A model generated the notes under the pieces. The model did no database searches. It was not told where the DNA came from and worked only from the letters and a program-made list of their open reading frames with translations. Made by a program: the position numbers and the translations under genes. From Oceanihabitans gracilariae (GTDB lineage: Bacteria > Bacteroidota > Bacteroidia > Flavobacteriales > Flavobacteriaceae): a stretch of 12,310 nucleotides of DNA. The stretch is from positions 1 through 12,310 of the forward strand of contig NZ_JBHULM010000013.1 of NCBI RefSeq assembly GCF_042684485.1, given 5' to 3'. How positions within the stretch are numbered: the first letter of the stretch is position 1; every line of letters starts with the position of its first letter. Shown in pieces: positions 6,020 through 12,307 of the stretch.

Positions 6020-7926
6020 GGCATTAGTACTTTATTCAGGGAAATTTTGAATTGATTCCTTTATTTTTTTATTCAAGAATTCTAAAGTAACTTTCTTTAA
6101 TTTACTAGTTGTTCTGTTCAATATTAGATTCTCAACTTTTTCATTTAAATTCTCTAAAAATTGTTTTTCAGAGTAAATCCCTTCATAAATGTTTCTTCGA
6201 TATCTTCCTTCAAAATAGAAGCCTAAATTTATTATTTGTGTGTTATCCAGCTTTTTAATTACTCTCCAAATTTTATTTAAATCGTATTTCGTAAAATATG
6301 GTGTAAACATAAACTCGCTATTCATCTCTTCAACTTTTTCTAAGAATGCATTGAAATCTGATGAAAACAAATCAAATATGTCAGTTACTTCCTTTAGTTG
6401 TTGGCTCTCTTTAATGTCTTTATTAACTTCTACACAATATTCAACAATTTCAGTTAGGTCTTGGTAAAATTCACTTGTTCTATCAACTGAAAGTCGAAAA
6501 TGAATACTTGTAACATATTTATAATTATGTTGACCTTTGCGTATTCCTTTTTTAAATCTTTTTTTGAGGTTTTCAATATTGTAGTTAAGTAAATTGTTAA
6601 ATCTAGTTGCGTAGTGAAAAATAGTTGGATATTGTTCTAAAGAAAATTCCCCTTTGTCTACATATTTTAAAAGTGAAGATGTAAAAGAGCGATATTCAGA
6701 ACTCTTTAAATCCACACAATCCCAATAATTTAGTTTTGAAATTACTTTTTCTCTTTCGGGAATTGTATTGTCTTCAAATTTGTATACTAAATTTAATTCT
6801 TCAGCTATTTGCTCAACCTTAAATGAAGTTTGTCCAGTTATGTAGTTGAAAATAGAATTAAAATATACTCTTTGGACATTGTCGTCTGGTGAATATTTTT
6901 CTTTGAATAATTCAGCGTAAGTTTTTGGTGCATTTGCTTCTTTAGAATCTCCAATAAACCTTGAAATATTAAATGAAAATCCTTGAAAAACTTCTTTAAT
7001 CTCAGCGAAATTCGTTGTGTTTAACTTCCCCATTTTGTACTCGATAGATATTGGTAAAGTAAAATTCAAAATTTCCTCAAGCACATTTTTTTTTATTGTA
7101 TCGAATTTGTTTTCCGTTGAAAGAAAATTAGTTGTATCATTAAATACTATTTTGAAATGTTCTAAAAAGAATAATAGATTTCTAAGATTGTCTTTGTTTT
7201 GAGAAATTCTATGTACAATATTTTTCTTATGTTCAATTAAAAAATCAAAATACGGTTTGTTTGCAGTTTGATATTTTGATTTAATAATCCTATCGAATGT
7301 TAAAGAGACATTAGTGCTGAAACTTACTGAAATTCCAATTACCTTTTCTCTTAATAACGAATAATTATCAATCTCGTTAGTATTTATTTCTTTTCTAAGT
7401 TCGTCTTCATTGGCTATTAATAAGATTTTTGCATTAAGGTTTTCTACAAGATTGTTCACAAAACCAAACACTTCCTTTAAATCAAGTTCTGAGCTTTTTC
7501 TATCTAAGTCATCAATACATATTAAAATTTTACGATAATCAGTTAAGCTCTCACTAGATGTTCCAGTTTCGGATAATAAATCTTTTAAATTACTTCCGAA
7601 ATGTTTTAAAACAGTATTTCCTAAACCTGCGACAATTTTTACACCTCTTTTTTTTAATATTGGATATAATTCAACAAATATTTGATTTTGAATATCTTCG
7701 ATAGATTTAACTCCAAAAAGTGAAATTAGTATTGGAATATAGGTTTCGTCTTTTTCTGAATTGGGAATTTTTAATTGAGCTATTTTAGGAAAAAGTTGAT
7801 TCTTGATATAATGTGTTTTTCCAATACCATAATCGCCATTAATAATTATAGCATAATTCGTGTCTAGTTCAAGATATTGTTCTATTCTATATGTTATTTC
7901 TTCGTTCATTTCGTATTAATGCCAAC
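6017..7926 (-). other. Cassette 5: gene unit bounded by matched terminal inverted repeats
   Basis: GTTGGCATTA (6017-6026) and TAATGCCAAC (7917-7926) match exactly over 10 bp. They extend through a G.T wobble (6027/7916) to three further pairs. The unit contains one large gene. Confidence 0.87.
6032..7909 (-). CDS. KAP-family P-loop NTPase
   Basis: This 625-residue protein has a compact N-terminal P-loop NTPase domain. The Walker A is GDYGIGKT (25-32) and the Walker B is ILICIDDLDR (128-137), whose DDLDR ending is the hallmark of KAP-type STAND-like ATPases. KILLIANEDEL (161-171) is the following sensor strand. Residues from about 200 to 625 are helical, charged and poorly conserved, as expected for a variable sensing or partner-binding region. 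I see no membrane insertion like those of many KAP proteins and no recognisable nuclease or protease effector. KAP NTPases occur in several phage-defence loci, so a defensive role is plausible but not shown. It is alone in cassette 5 and fills it almost completely: the ATG is 7 nt from the right-hand inverted repeat, the stop 5 nt from the left one. Confidence 0.82.
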   Translation of the reverse strand: MNEEITYRIEQYLELDTNYAIIINGDYGIGKTHYIKNQLFPKIAQLKIPNSEKDETYIPILISLFGVKSIEDIQNQIFVELYPILKKRGVKIVAGLGNTVLKHFGSNLKDLLSETGTSSESLTDYRKILICIDDLDRKSSELDLKEVFGFVNNLVENLNAKILLIANEDELRKEINTNEIDNYSLLREKVIGISVSFSTNVSLTFDRIIKSKYQTANKPYFDFLIEHKKNIVHRISQNKDNLRNLLFFLEHFKIVFNDTTNFLSTENKFDTIKKNVLEEILNFTLPISIEYKMGKLNTTNFAEIKEVFQGFSFNISRFIGDSKEANAPKTYAELFKEKYSPDDNVQRVYFNSIFNYITGQTSFKVEQIAEELNLVYKFEDNTIPEREKVISKLNYWDCVDLKSSEYRSFTSSLLKYVDKGEFSLEQYPTIFHYATRFNNLLNYNIENLKKRFKKGIRKGQHNYKYVTSIHFRLSVDRTSEFYQDLTEIVEYCVEVNKDIKESQQLKEVTDIFDLFSSDFNAFLEKVEEMNSEFMFTPYFTKYDLNKIWRVIKKLDNTQIINLGFYFEGRYRRNIYEGIYSEKQFLENLNEKVENLILNRTTSKLKKVTLEFLNKKIKESIQNFPE

Positions 7927-8049
7927 GTGTTTGTATATGGTTTGTTGCGTGGTTTAAGCAACTAATTTAGTAAATAATTACCGACCAAGAAAGTCCGCGA
8001 GGACTTTCGTAAGTAGGCGAGAAGCTAGCAATAAATTATATACGGTGTT
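7924..8049 (+). repeat. Structured cassette-boundary repeat R6 (attC-like)
   Basis: R6 is the same subtype as R2, R5 and R9. AAC is at 7924-7926 and GTT at 8047-8049. The arms match R2 exactly, and the central hairpin is GAAAGTCC-GCGA-GGACTTTC. It differs from R9 at only a few positions, although the flanking cassettes are unrelated. Confidence 0.95.
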
Positions 8050-8663
8050 GGCAAATCGTTTTTTAATTCATATTCGGCAATATTAGACTTAATCCGTAAA
8101 AATAAATTCCGCCAATTATTAAAATTCCGATAAAATTTATTTTCAGAGTTGTGTTTTTTAAATCAGTCCATATTGTTTTTAATTTTTCTTTTTCCGATTC
8201 GACAACTTTAGTATTTGCAATAAAATCTCCAATTCGTCTTTGTGGATTTATAAATCCGATAATAACTTCTAAAGGCCAAGCAACACAGATTGTCAAATTC
8301 CGAACGAAACATTGTAATTCGGTAGCAGGCCTTTCCGTTTTTCGATTTATTACTTGATAGCCCAAAATCCGTTTTGCAGGACTTTTGCCTTTAAAAAAGT
8401 CTTTATTTAAATAAATAAAAACTATTAAGAAGAAAACAAAGAATCCCATTCCGTCATTCATTTTCAGTCCGATGTTTTCAGATATTATTGTCAAGATAAT
8501 TGATGGTGGAATAATCAAAATACACATTATAAAATGGTCTAATAACATACTCGCAATTCTCCGAAGTCTATAGTTTCCATCAACTGTTTTTTTTATTACT
8601 CCAACAGCTGAAATTTCGTTAGAATTTTGATGTTTTTCGGTCATTTCTTAAATGTTTGCCAAC
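8047..8663 (-). other. Cassette 6: gene unit bounded by matched terminal inverted repeats
   Basis: GTTGGCAAA (8047-8055) pairs with TTTGCCAAC (8655-8663) over 9 bp, followed by a T.G wobble (8056/8654). Unlike most cassettes it has C rather than G at position 11. It shares its first six bases (GTTGGC) with cassette 5. Confidence 0.82.
8063..8644 (-). CDS. RDD-family integral membrane protein
   Basis: This 193-residue protein has the RDD family pattern. R28-R-I-A-S-M-L-L-D35 is the conserved arginine-to-aspartate start of the first helix. Two hydrophobic helices follow (about 35-56 and 66-80). Then comes KGKSPAKRILGYQVI (85-99), the conserved cytoplasmic turn, a third helix (about 116-134), and NPQRRIGDFIANTKVV (133-148), the usual family ending. 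A fourth helix (about 170-190) lies beyond the domain. Some RDD proteins act in ion transport, but the substrate cannot be read here. It is alone in cassette 6. The ATG follows AAGAA, a weak Shine-Dalgarno-like stretch. TTCCG motifs are noticeably commoner on the plus strand than in cassettes 3 and 5, hinting at a different donor. Confidence 0.83.
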   Translation of the reverse strand: MTEKHQNSNEISAVGVIKKTVDGNYRLRRIASMLLDHFIMCILIIPPSIILTIISENIGLKMNDGMGFFVFFLIVFIYLNKDFFKGKSPAKRILGYQVINRKTERPATELQCFVRNLTICVAWPLEVIIGFINPQRRIGDFIANTKVVESEKEKLKTIWTDLKNTTLKINFIGILIIGGIYFYGLSLILPNMN

Positions 8664-8786
8664 GGTCTTGTGTATGGTTAGTTGCGTGGTTAAGCAACTA
8701 ATTTAGCAAAAATGAACCGAACGAGAGGAAATTCCGCAGGAATTTCCACGTAGGCAAGTCACTAGCAATTAATTATACACGGTGTT
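8661..8786 (+). repeat. Structured cassette-boundary repeat R7 (attC-like)
   Basis: R7 is nearly identical to R4. Its left spacer is GGTCTT instead of GTGTTT, and there is one change before the right arm. AAC is at 8661-8663 and GTT at 8784-8786. The closing GTT overlaps the stop codon (8785-8787) of the next gene. Confidence 0.95.
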
Positions 8787-9522
8787 ACCCAACGTTTTTG
8801 TTCTTTAAAATTAATTCAACTGCTTTCACAGCTTCTTTCTGATATTTTGATTTGTTAGTCAAAATTTCGTTTAACTCGGTTTCTGATTTTGTTTTAAATT
8901 TCTCAACAAACTTTTCGGTTTGGCTTTTTTCTTTTTTCCTTTTCAATTCTTGTTTTAGTTCTACTGTTTTTTTTGAATCGGATTTATTAATGTAGGTAAA
9001 CATTCTAAACCTATATTTTGTGTTTTTAAAAAAAGGATCATTGTGAATAAAGTCGTGAAGAATGTTGGTCAAAAAGTATCTATCTCCATTCTTAAATTTC
9101 AAGTCCCAATATCCAAAGTCAGATACAAGCATGGGAATTCGTCCAGCTCTATCTATTGCATTTTTGTAATAAATTCCAAGATGATAAGTTGATTCCGAAA
9201 CATCATTTATCGTGTACGTTTTAGTCTTTCCGTTTTGAGTGATTTCAATTTTTTTTGAGTCAAAGTCCAAAGTAAAAGTAGTGCCTTTGTTTTCAAAGTA
9301 ATAATTGAGATAGATTAACAAAGACGGAATGTTCATAATTAGGATTATGACACTAATAATTATTAATATTTGTTGGTCAAGAACAAATTCGGTTTCGTTT
9401 CTCCATTTCCAATAAAAAGGCAATACGATTATCAGAAAAGCTATCATTTTGAGGTTGTCAAAAAGTAGTTCTTTCAGAAGCTTGTTGTTTATTTCGTAGT
9501 GTTTTTTCAAATGTTGGGTAAC
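8784..9522 (-). other. Cassette 7: gene unit bounded by matched terminal inverted repeats
   Basis: GTTACCCAAC (8784-8793) and GTTGGGTAAC (9513-9522) are exact 10-bp reverse complements, with the usual G.T wobble next (8794/9512). The gene fills the unit so tightly that its last two codons and stop lie within the left end. Confidence 0.87.
8785..9510 (-). CDS. Unknown two-helix membrane protein, TTG start
   Basis: I do not recognise a named family for this 241-residue protein. Two hydrophobic helices (about 18-33 and 47-72) are followed by a beta-rich region (77-175) with alternating strands such as FTLDFDSKKIEIT and YWDLKFKNGDRYFLT. This is the layout of membrane-anchored PH-like bacterial domains, but that is only a structural guess. 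Residues 177-241 are Lys/Glu-rich and end in a helix-turn motif (KSETELNEILTNKSKYQKEAVKAVELIL) that recurs at the C-termini of Bacteroidota proteins. The start is read as TTG because no in-frame ATG or GTG fits; the next Met is residue 22, inside the first helix. The stop codon overlaps repeat R7. Confidence 0.7.
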   Translation of the reverse strand: MKKHYEINNKLLKELLFDNLKMIAFLIIVLPFYWKWRNETEFVLDQQILIIISVIILIMNIPSLLIYLNYYFENKGTTFTLDFDSKKIEITQNGKTKTYTINDVSESTYHLGIYYKNAIDRAGRIPMLVSDFGYWDLKFKNGDRYFLTNILHDFIHNDPFFKNTKYRFRMFTYINKSDSKKTVELKQELKRKKEKSQTEKFVEKFKTKSETELNEILTNKSKYQKEAVKAVELILKNKNVG

Positions 9523-9643
9523 GTGTTTGTATAAGAATAGTTGCGGGTTTGTATGCGAGGATTTTCCGAAGGAAAATCAGACGTTACAAACACGCAGCGA
9601 CCTTTGATTTAGCACTAAACCGCAATTATTTTTATACGGTGTT
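9520..9643 (+). repeat. Divergent structured repeat R8 (attC-like)
   Basis: AAC is at 9520-9522 and GTT at 9641-9643. The outer arms 9529-9544 (GTATAAGAATAGTTGC) and 9622-9637 (GCAATTATTTTTATAC) differ from R2 at positions 6, 8, 9, 10 and 11 yet still pair at all 16 positions. The interior is unlike the other copies: TGCGGGTTTGTA (9542-9553) pairs 11/12 with TACAAACACGCA (9585-9596) around the hairpin GATTTTCC-GAA-GGAAAATC (9560-9578). A small hairpin TTTAG-CA-CTAAA follows. Overall length stays at 124 bp. Confidence 0.92.
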
Positions 9644-9655
9644 GTGCGTAGTATT

Positions 9656-10033
9656 TTATTTATCCTTGATAGGAACATTTAATTCTGTTCCAATTTTTTC
9701 TCCATTAATTTCAAAACGTAATTTTATGTTCAGAGTGTCAGATTCCAAATAATTACTTGGAACATTTATCTCTGTTTTAGTAATTCCGTTTTCCGTTCCG
9801 AGCATTTTTATTCCAGCACCAAAAATCGAACCCGTTTTTGGGTCGATATTTTTCCATTTAAAATCCGTTCTGATTGGTGTGTCATAGGTCAAATAGTCAT
9901 TTCCATTTAAGATTCTTAATTCTACGCTACTTTCTCCGTTTTCGTATATAAATTCCGAAGTGTTTTTTTTCGATTCCGTACAGCAATTCAAAGTCAGAAT
10001 TAGAAGTCCAAATAGTAAAATTCGTTTAATCAT
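9656..10033 (-). CDS. Small predicted lipoprotein, unknown function
   Basis: This 125-residue protein starts with a lipoprotein-type signal, MIKRILLFGLLILTLNCC, where C17 or C18 would be the lipidated residue. The preceding LTLN is a loose but acceptable Bacteroidota lipobox. The mature part (about 25-125) looks like a single beta-sandwich: ESSVELRILNGNDYLTYDTPIRTDFKWKN, then alternating strands to KLRFEINGEKIGTELNVPI. It resembles many small surface or periplasmic lipoproteins, but I cannot name a family. It is the second gene of cassette 8, 21 nt after the stop of the upstream gene, with AAGAAAG before the ATG. Its coding sequence has more CCG/CGG than the gene it follows. Confidence 0.72.
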   Translation of the reverse strand: MIKRILLFGLLILTLNCCTESKKNTSEFIYENGESSVELRILNGNDYLTYDTPIRTDFKWKNIDPKTGSIFGAGIKMLGTENGITKTEINVPSNYLESDTLNIKLRFEINGEKIGTELNVPIKDK

Positions 10034-10054
10034 CTTTCTTGTTTTGATTCTTTT

Positions 10055-10429
10055 TTATTCCCATTCGTTTGTGTCCATATTTTTCGAATAAGTTTTATTA
10101 TCTATTAGAGATTGATAATTCTCACTCATAAAATTTACAAGTTCTAGAAATGATTCTTTTTCACCAATTACATCTTGGTCATAATATAAATTTCCAAAGT
10201 TTTTATACATATGAATAGGCGAATACTCTTTTTTATGTAATCCAATAACGTATTCATCTAAATCAGCACAAAAACTAATAATATATTCTTTATTTTCTTC
10301 TGATAGAAATTCTAAAATCTCTTTTATGGATTTTTCACGACCAGAATCTTTTTCAATTTCATATAGATAGGGTAGAGTAAAGCCATATCTGTCATTTTCG
10401 ATGCAATGAATATCTATTTCTTCAATCAT
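10055..10429 (-). CDS. Small acidic cytosolic protein, unknown function
   Basis: This 124-residue protein is acidic, with no signal or membrane segment and mostly helical character. It begins MIEEIDIHCIENDRYGFTLPYLYEIE. A middle part IISFCADLDEYVIGLH (50-65) is followed by a C-terminal stretch with IGEKESFLELVNFMSENYQSLID (88-110). The ending resembles the closing helix of SMI1/KNR4-type immunity proteins, but the diagnostic N-terminal pattern is not clear, so I do not assign the family. It is the first gene of cassette 8 and probably co-transcribed with the lipoprotein gene downstream. Confidence 0.65.
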   Translation of the reverse strand: MIEEIDIHCIENDRYGFTLPYLYEIEKDSGREKSIKEILEFLSEENKEYIISFCADLDEYVIGLHKKEYSPIHMYKNFGNLYYDQDVIGEKESFLELVNFMSENYQSLIDNKTYSKNMDTNEWE

Positions 10430-10457
10430 AAAGTTTCGGTTTGCTCATATTACGCAC

Positions 10458-10583
10458 AACGTGTTTGTATATGGTTTGTTGCGTGTTTTAAGCAACTAAT
10501 TTAGTAAATAATTACCGACCAAGAAAGTCCGCGAGGACTTTCGTAAGTAGGCGAGAAGCCAGCAATAAATTATATACGGTGTT
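10458..10583 (+). repeat. Structured cassette-boundary repeat R9 (attC-like)
   Basis: R9 is the same subtype as R2, R5 and R6. AAC is at 10458-10460 and GTT at 10581-10583. The outer arms are as in R2, and the central hairpin is GAAAGTCC-GCGA-GGACTTTC. The GGCGAGAAGCC before the right arm can form a small extra GGC/GCC stem. Confidence 0.95.
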
Positions 10584-12187
10584 GGGCACAGTTATTTAAT
10601 TTTTGTAAGTCGTATTACAATAAGGATGAGTTATTTGTCCGTTTTCAGGATTTCCTTTTCCTCCATCTTGTTTTCTGTCAATATGGTCTATTGTAATTGA
10701 ATTTTTATGAATAAATCCATTACAAATCTTACATCTTACACCATTTTTTAATGCTTCTTTAATAAATACTTCAGATTTGGAATCAGTCGTAAAGTTACTG
10801 AAGATTTCTTTTGATTCAGGTGTTGATTGTAAAGTGATATAGTCAAATTTGGTTGTTAGAATTATTTCTTGAACACTTTCTTTGACAGACTTACCTTCTA
10901 ATATTTTTTTATTTATCTCTGTGTAAAATTCTACTACGTGAGGAATAGCTTTAAATGCACTTCTATATTTTCTTGAAATTTGCTGAATAATATATTCATA
11001 ACCAAGTAAAAATTCTTCGAACTTTTCTCTAGTTTTTATAAAGTCATTGTACTTGTTTCTTTTTTCAAGTTCTTTTACATAAGCTAAAGTGAAATAGAAA
11101 GAAGCTGGCTTGTGTTTACCTTCTATTGAATAGAAATATACAATTGGATGTAAACCAAGAGATGATGGATGAACGCTATTTAAACGCCAAGCTAATTTCC
11201 TTACATTTTTTAAATATCTTAAAGTTTGTGAACCATCTAAATCATCGTCTAGATTTTCTGAAAAATTTGGTCCTATATTGCTACTCATATTTACAAACTC
11301 TAAAATCAGAGGTAAACTTTGTGCAGAAGCTAGTTTTCCACCAATAGGAATGTCCAATGTTTTGACTGGTGTCTTTAATGTTGGATTGTAAATTATATTA
11401 TGAATTTCTTTAGATATTTTTTGAATATCTGCTTGTATTTCAGCTGAAAAATCGGACCAATATTTATGTCCTTGTCCACCTCGTATAATTGCTCTTGCAG
11501 CGATACAATTCCCTTTTTTCCTCGACTCAAGTATTTTTAGTTCGGTTGGGTCAATTTTTGAAGGTTGTTGATTTATTTTAAAGAATGACTTTTCGGCTTT
11601 TTTAGCATCTCCATCTACCCATTGAACTTGAATAGAAAAAGCTCCTAAATTTTTTGCTTTTTGAATTAGGTCCTCATTTCCGTTTTCTTGAATTGGTGCG
11701 TTTATAATATCTTCATATTTTCCAATTCTCTTATTTATTAATTTTCTTGTTCTCGCTGCTATCTCTTTAAATTCCTCGTTTAAGCTATCTCCAAATAGTT
11801 TTTGCGAAATTTCTCCATCTCCATAATCGTCTTTAATCCAAGAAATTAATGCACTTAATCGATGAGCACCATCAATAACAAAATACAAGCCTGTATTATT
11901 TCTCCATAATATAATAGCAGGTATTAATTCTCCATTAATAAAACTCTCAATAAATTCAGCTATTTTTTTCGCATCCCATTCATTTGTCTCTCTTTGGAAA
12001 TCTGGTTTCCTTAAGAATGGGTAAAAGAATCCACCTGTAAAATTAGAAATTGATATTGAGTTGAATAAATTAGTCGAGTTTTGACTCCCAATTACTTCGA
12101 AATCCTCTCTTGGTATTATTGCATCTAAATTTACTTTTGCCATTCTATATTTTTGTTTTTAACGCGATTTCTTTAATTGTGCCCAAC
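10581..12187 (-). other. Cassette 9: gene unit bounded by matched terminal inverted repeats
   Basis: GTTGGGCACA (10581-10590) and TGTGCCCAAC (12178-12187) match over 10 bp, then a G.T wobble (10591/12177) and three pairs. GTTGGGC fits the integron GTTRRRY consensus. Confidence 0.87.
10596..12143 (-). CDS. DUF262-type protein with C-terminal HNH nuclease domain
   Basis: In this 515-residue protein, the N-terminal domain (about 25-205) is of the DUF262/ParB-like type: YPFLRKPDFQRETNEWDAKKIAEFIESF (41-68), the nucleotide-binding signature VIDGAHRLSALISW (89-102, compare the DGQQR of GmrS/SspE) and FFKINQQPSKIDPTELK (187-203). A helical linker (about 205-460) follows. The C-terminus is an HNH nuclease with C471xxC474, the core D486-H487, GG at 494-495, N501 and C509, so both zinc-knuckle cysteine pairs and the catalytic His are present. 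This matches GmrSD- and SspE-like enzymes, which restrict modified or phage DNA. It may be a complete single-protein restriction factor, though the target modification is unknown. It is alone in cassette 9, and a 34-nt leader separates it from the inverted repeat. Confidence 0.86.
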   Translation of the reverse strand: MAKVNLDAIIPREDFEVIGSQNSTNLFNSISISNFTGGFFYPFLRKPDFQRETNEWDAKKIAEFIESFINGELIPAIILWRNNTGLYFVIDGAHRLSALISWIKDDYGDGEISQKLFGDSLNEEFKEIAARTRKLINKRIGKYEDIINAPIQENGNEDLIQKAKNLGAFSIQVQWVDGDAKKAEKSFFKINQQPSKIDPTELKILESRKKGNCIAARAIIRGGQGHKYWSDFSAEIQADIQKISKEIHNIIYNPTLKTPVKTLDIPIGGKLASAQSLPLILEFVNMSSNIGPNFSENLDDDLDGSQTLRYLKNVRKLAWRLNSVHPSSLGLHPIVYFYSIEGKHKPASFYFTLAYVKELEKRNKYNDFIKTREKFEEFLLGYEYIIQQISRKYRSAFKAIPHVVEFYTEINKKILEGKSVKESVQEIILTTKFDYITLQSTPESKEIFSNFTTDSKSEVFIKEALKNGVRCKICNGFIHKNSITIDHIDRKQDGGKGNPENGQITHPYCNTTYKN

Positions 12188-12307
12188 GGTTTTGTATATG
12201 ATACGTTGCGTGGTTTAGCACGTAATTTAGCAAATAAAATCCAGATAGAAAATCCGCTAGGATTTTCGTAAGTAGGCTAGTACTAGCAATGGATTATATA
12301 CGGTGTT
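12185..12307 (+). repeat. Structured cassette-boundary repeat R10 (attC-like)
   Basis: R10 has AAC at 12185-12187 and GTT at 12305-12307, and is of the R1 subtype: the outer arms and GGTTTT spacer are the same as R1. The central hairpin is GAAAATCC-GCTA-GGATTTTC. The interior differs at TTTAGCACG, where the usual AAGCAAC is changed. The cassette that begins after its GTT (next bases GTA) lies outside the window. Confidence 0.93.

Larger units (their letters stand above)
9641..10460 (-). other. Cassette 8: two-gene unit bounded by matched terminal inverted repeats
   Basis: GTTGTGCGTA (9641-9650) and TACGCACAAC (10451-10460) match over 10 bp, then a G.T wobble (9651/10450) and three more pairs. 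There are two genes and no repeat between them. Confidence 0.86.

Noticed and set aside
6240..7202. Plus-strand open frames inside the KAP NTPase gene (6240-6467, 7017-7202)
   Set aside because: They are antisense shadows of a well-supported gene, short and low in complexity.
8151..8357. Plus-strand open frame inside the RDD gene
   Set aside because: It lies entirely antisense to a gene with clear family motifs.
9549..9752. Plus-strand open frame from R8 into the lipoprotein gene
   Set aside because: It begins within the repeat and is antisense to the lipoprotein; no convincing protein features.
11126..11347. Plus-strand open frame inside the DUF262-HNH gene
   Set aside because: It is an antisense shadow of a gene with clear motifs.
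4..12307. Canonical class-1-type or Vibrio attC sites
   Set aside because: The end boxes fit GTTRRRY in only two of nine cassettes, and the variable complementary part is 6-7 bases rather than 4. The relationship is kept as an analogy, not an identification.
10458..12307. Repeats as guide RNA for the HNH protein (IscB/OMEGA-like)
   Set aside because: The HNH protein is a DUF262 type without RuvC or bridge-helix features, and the same repeats flank eight other unrelated units.
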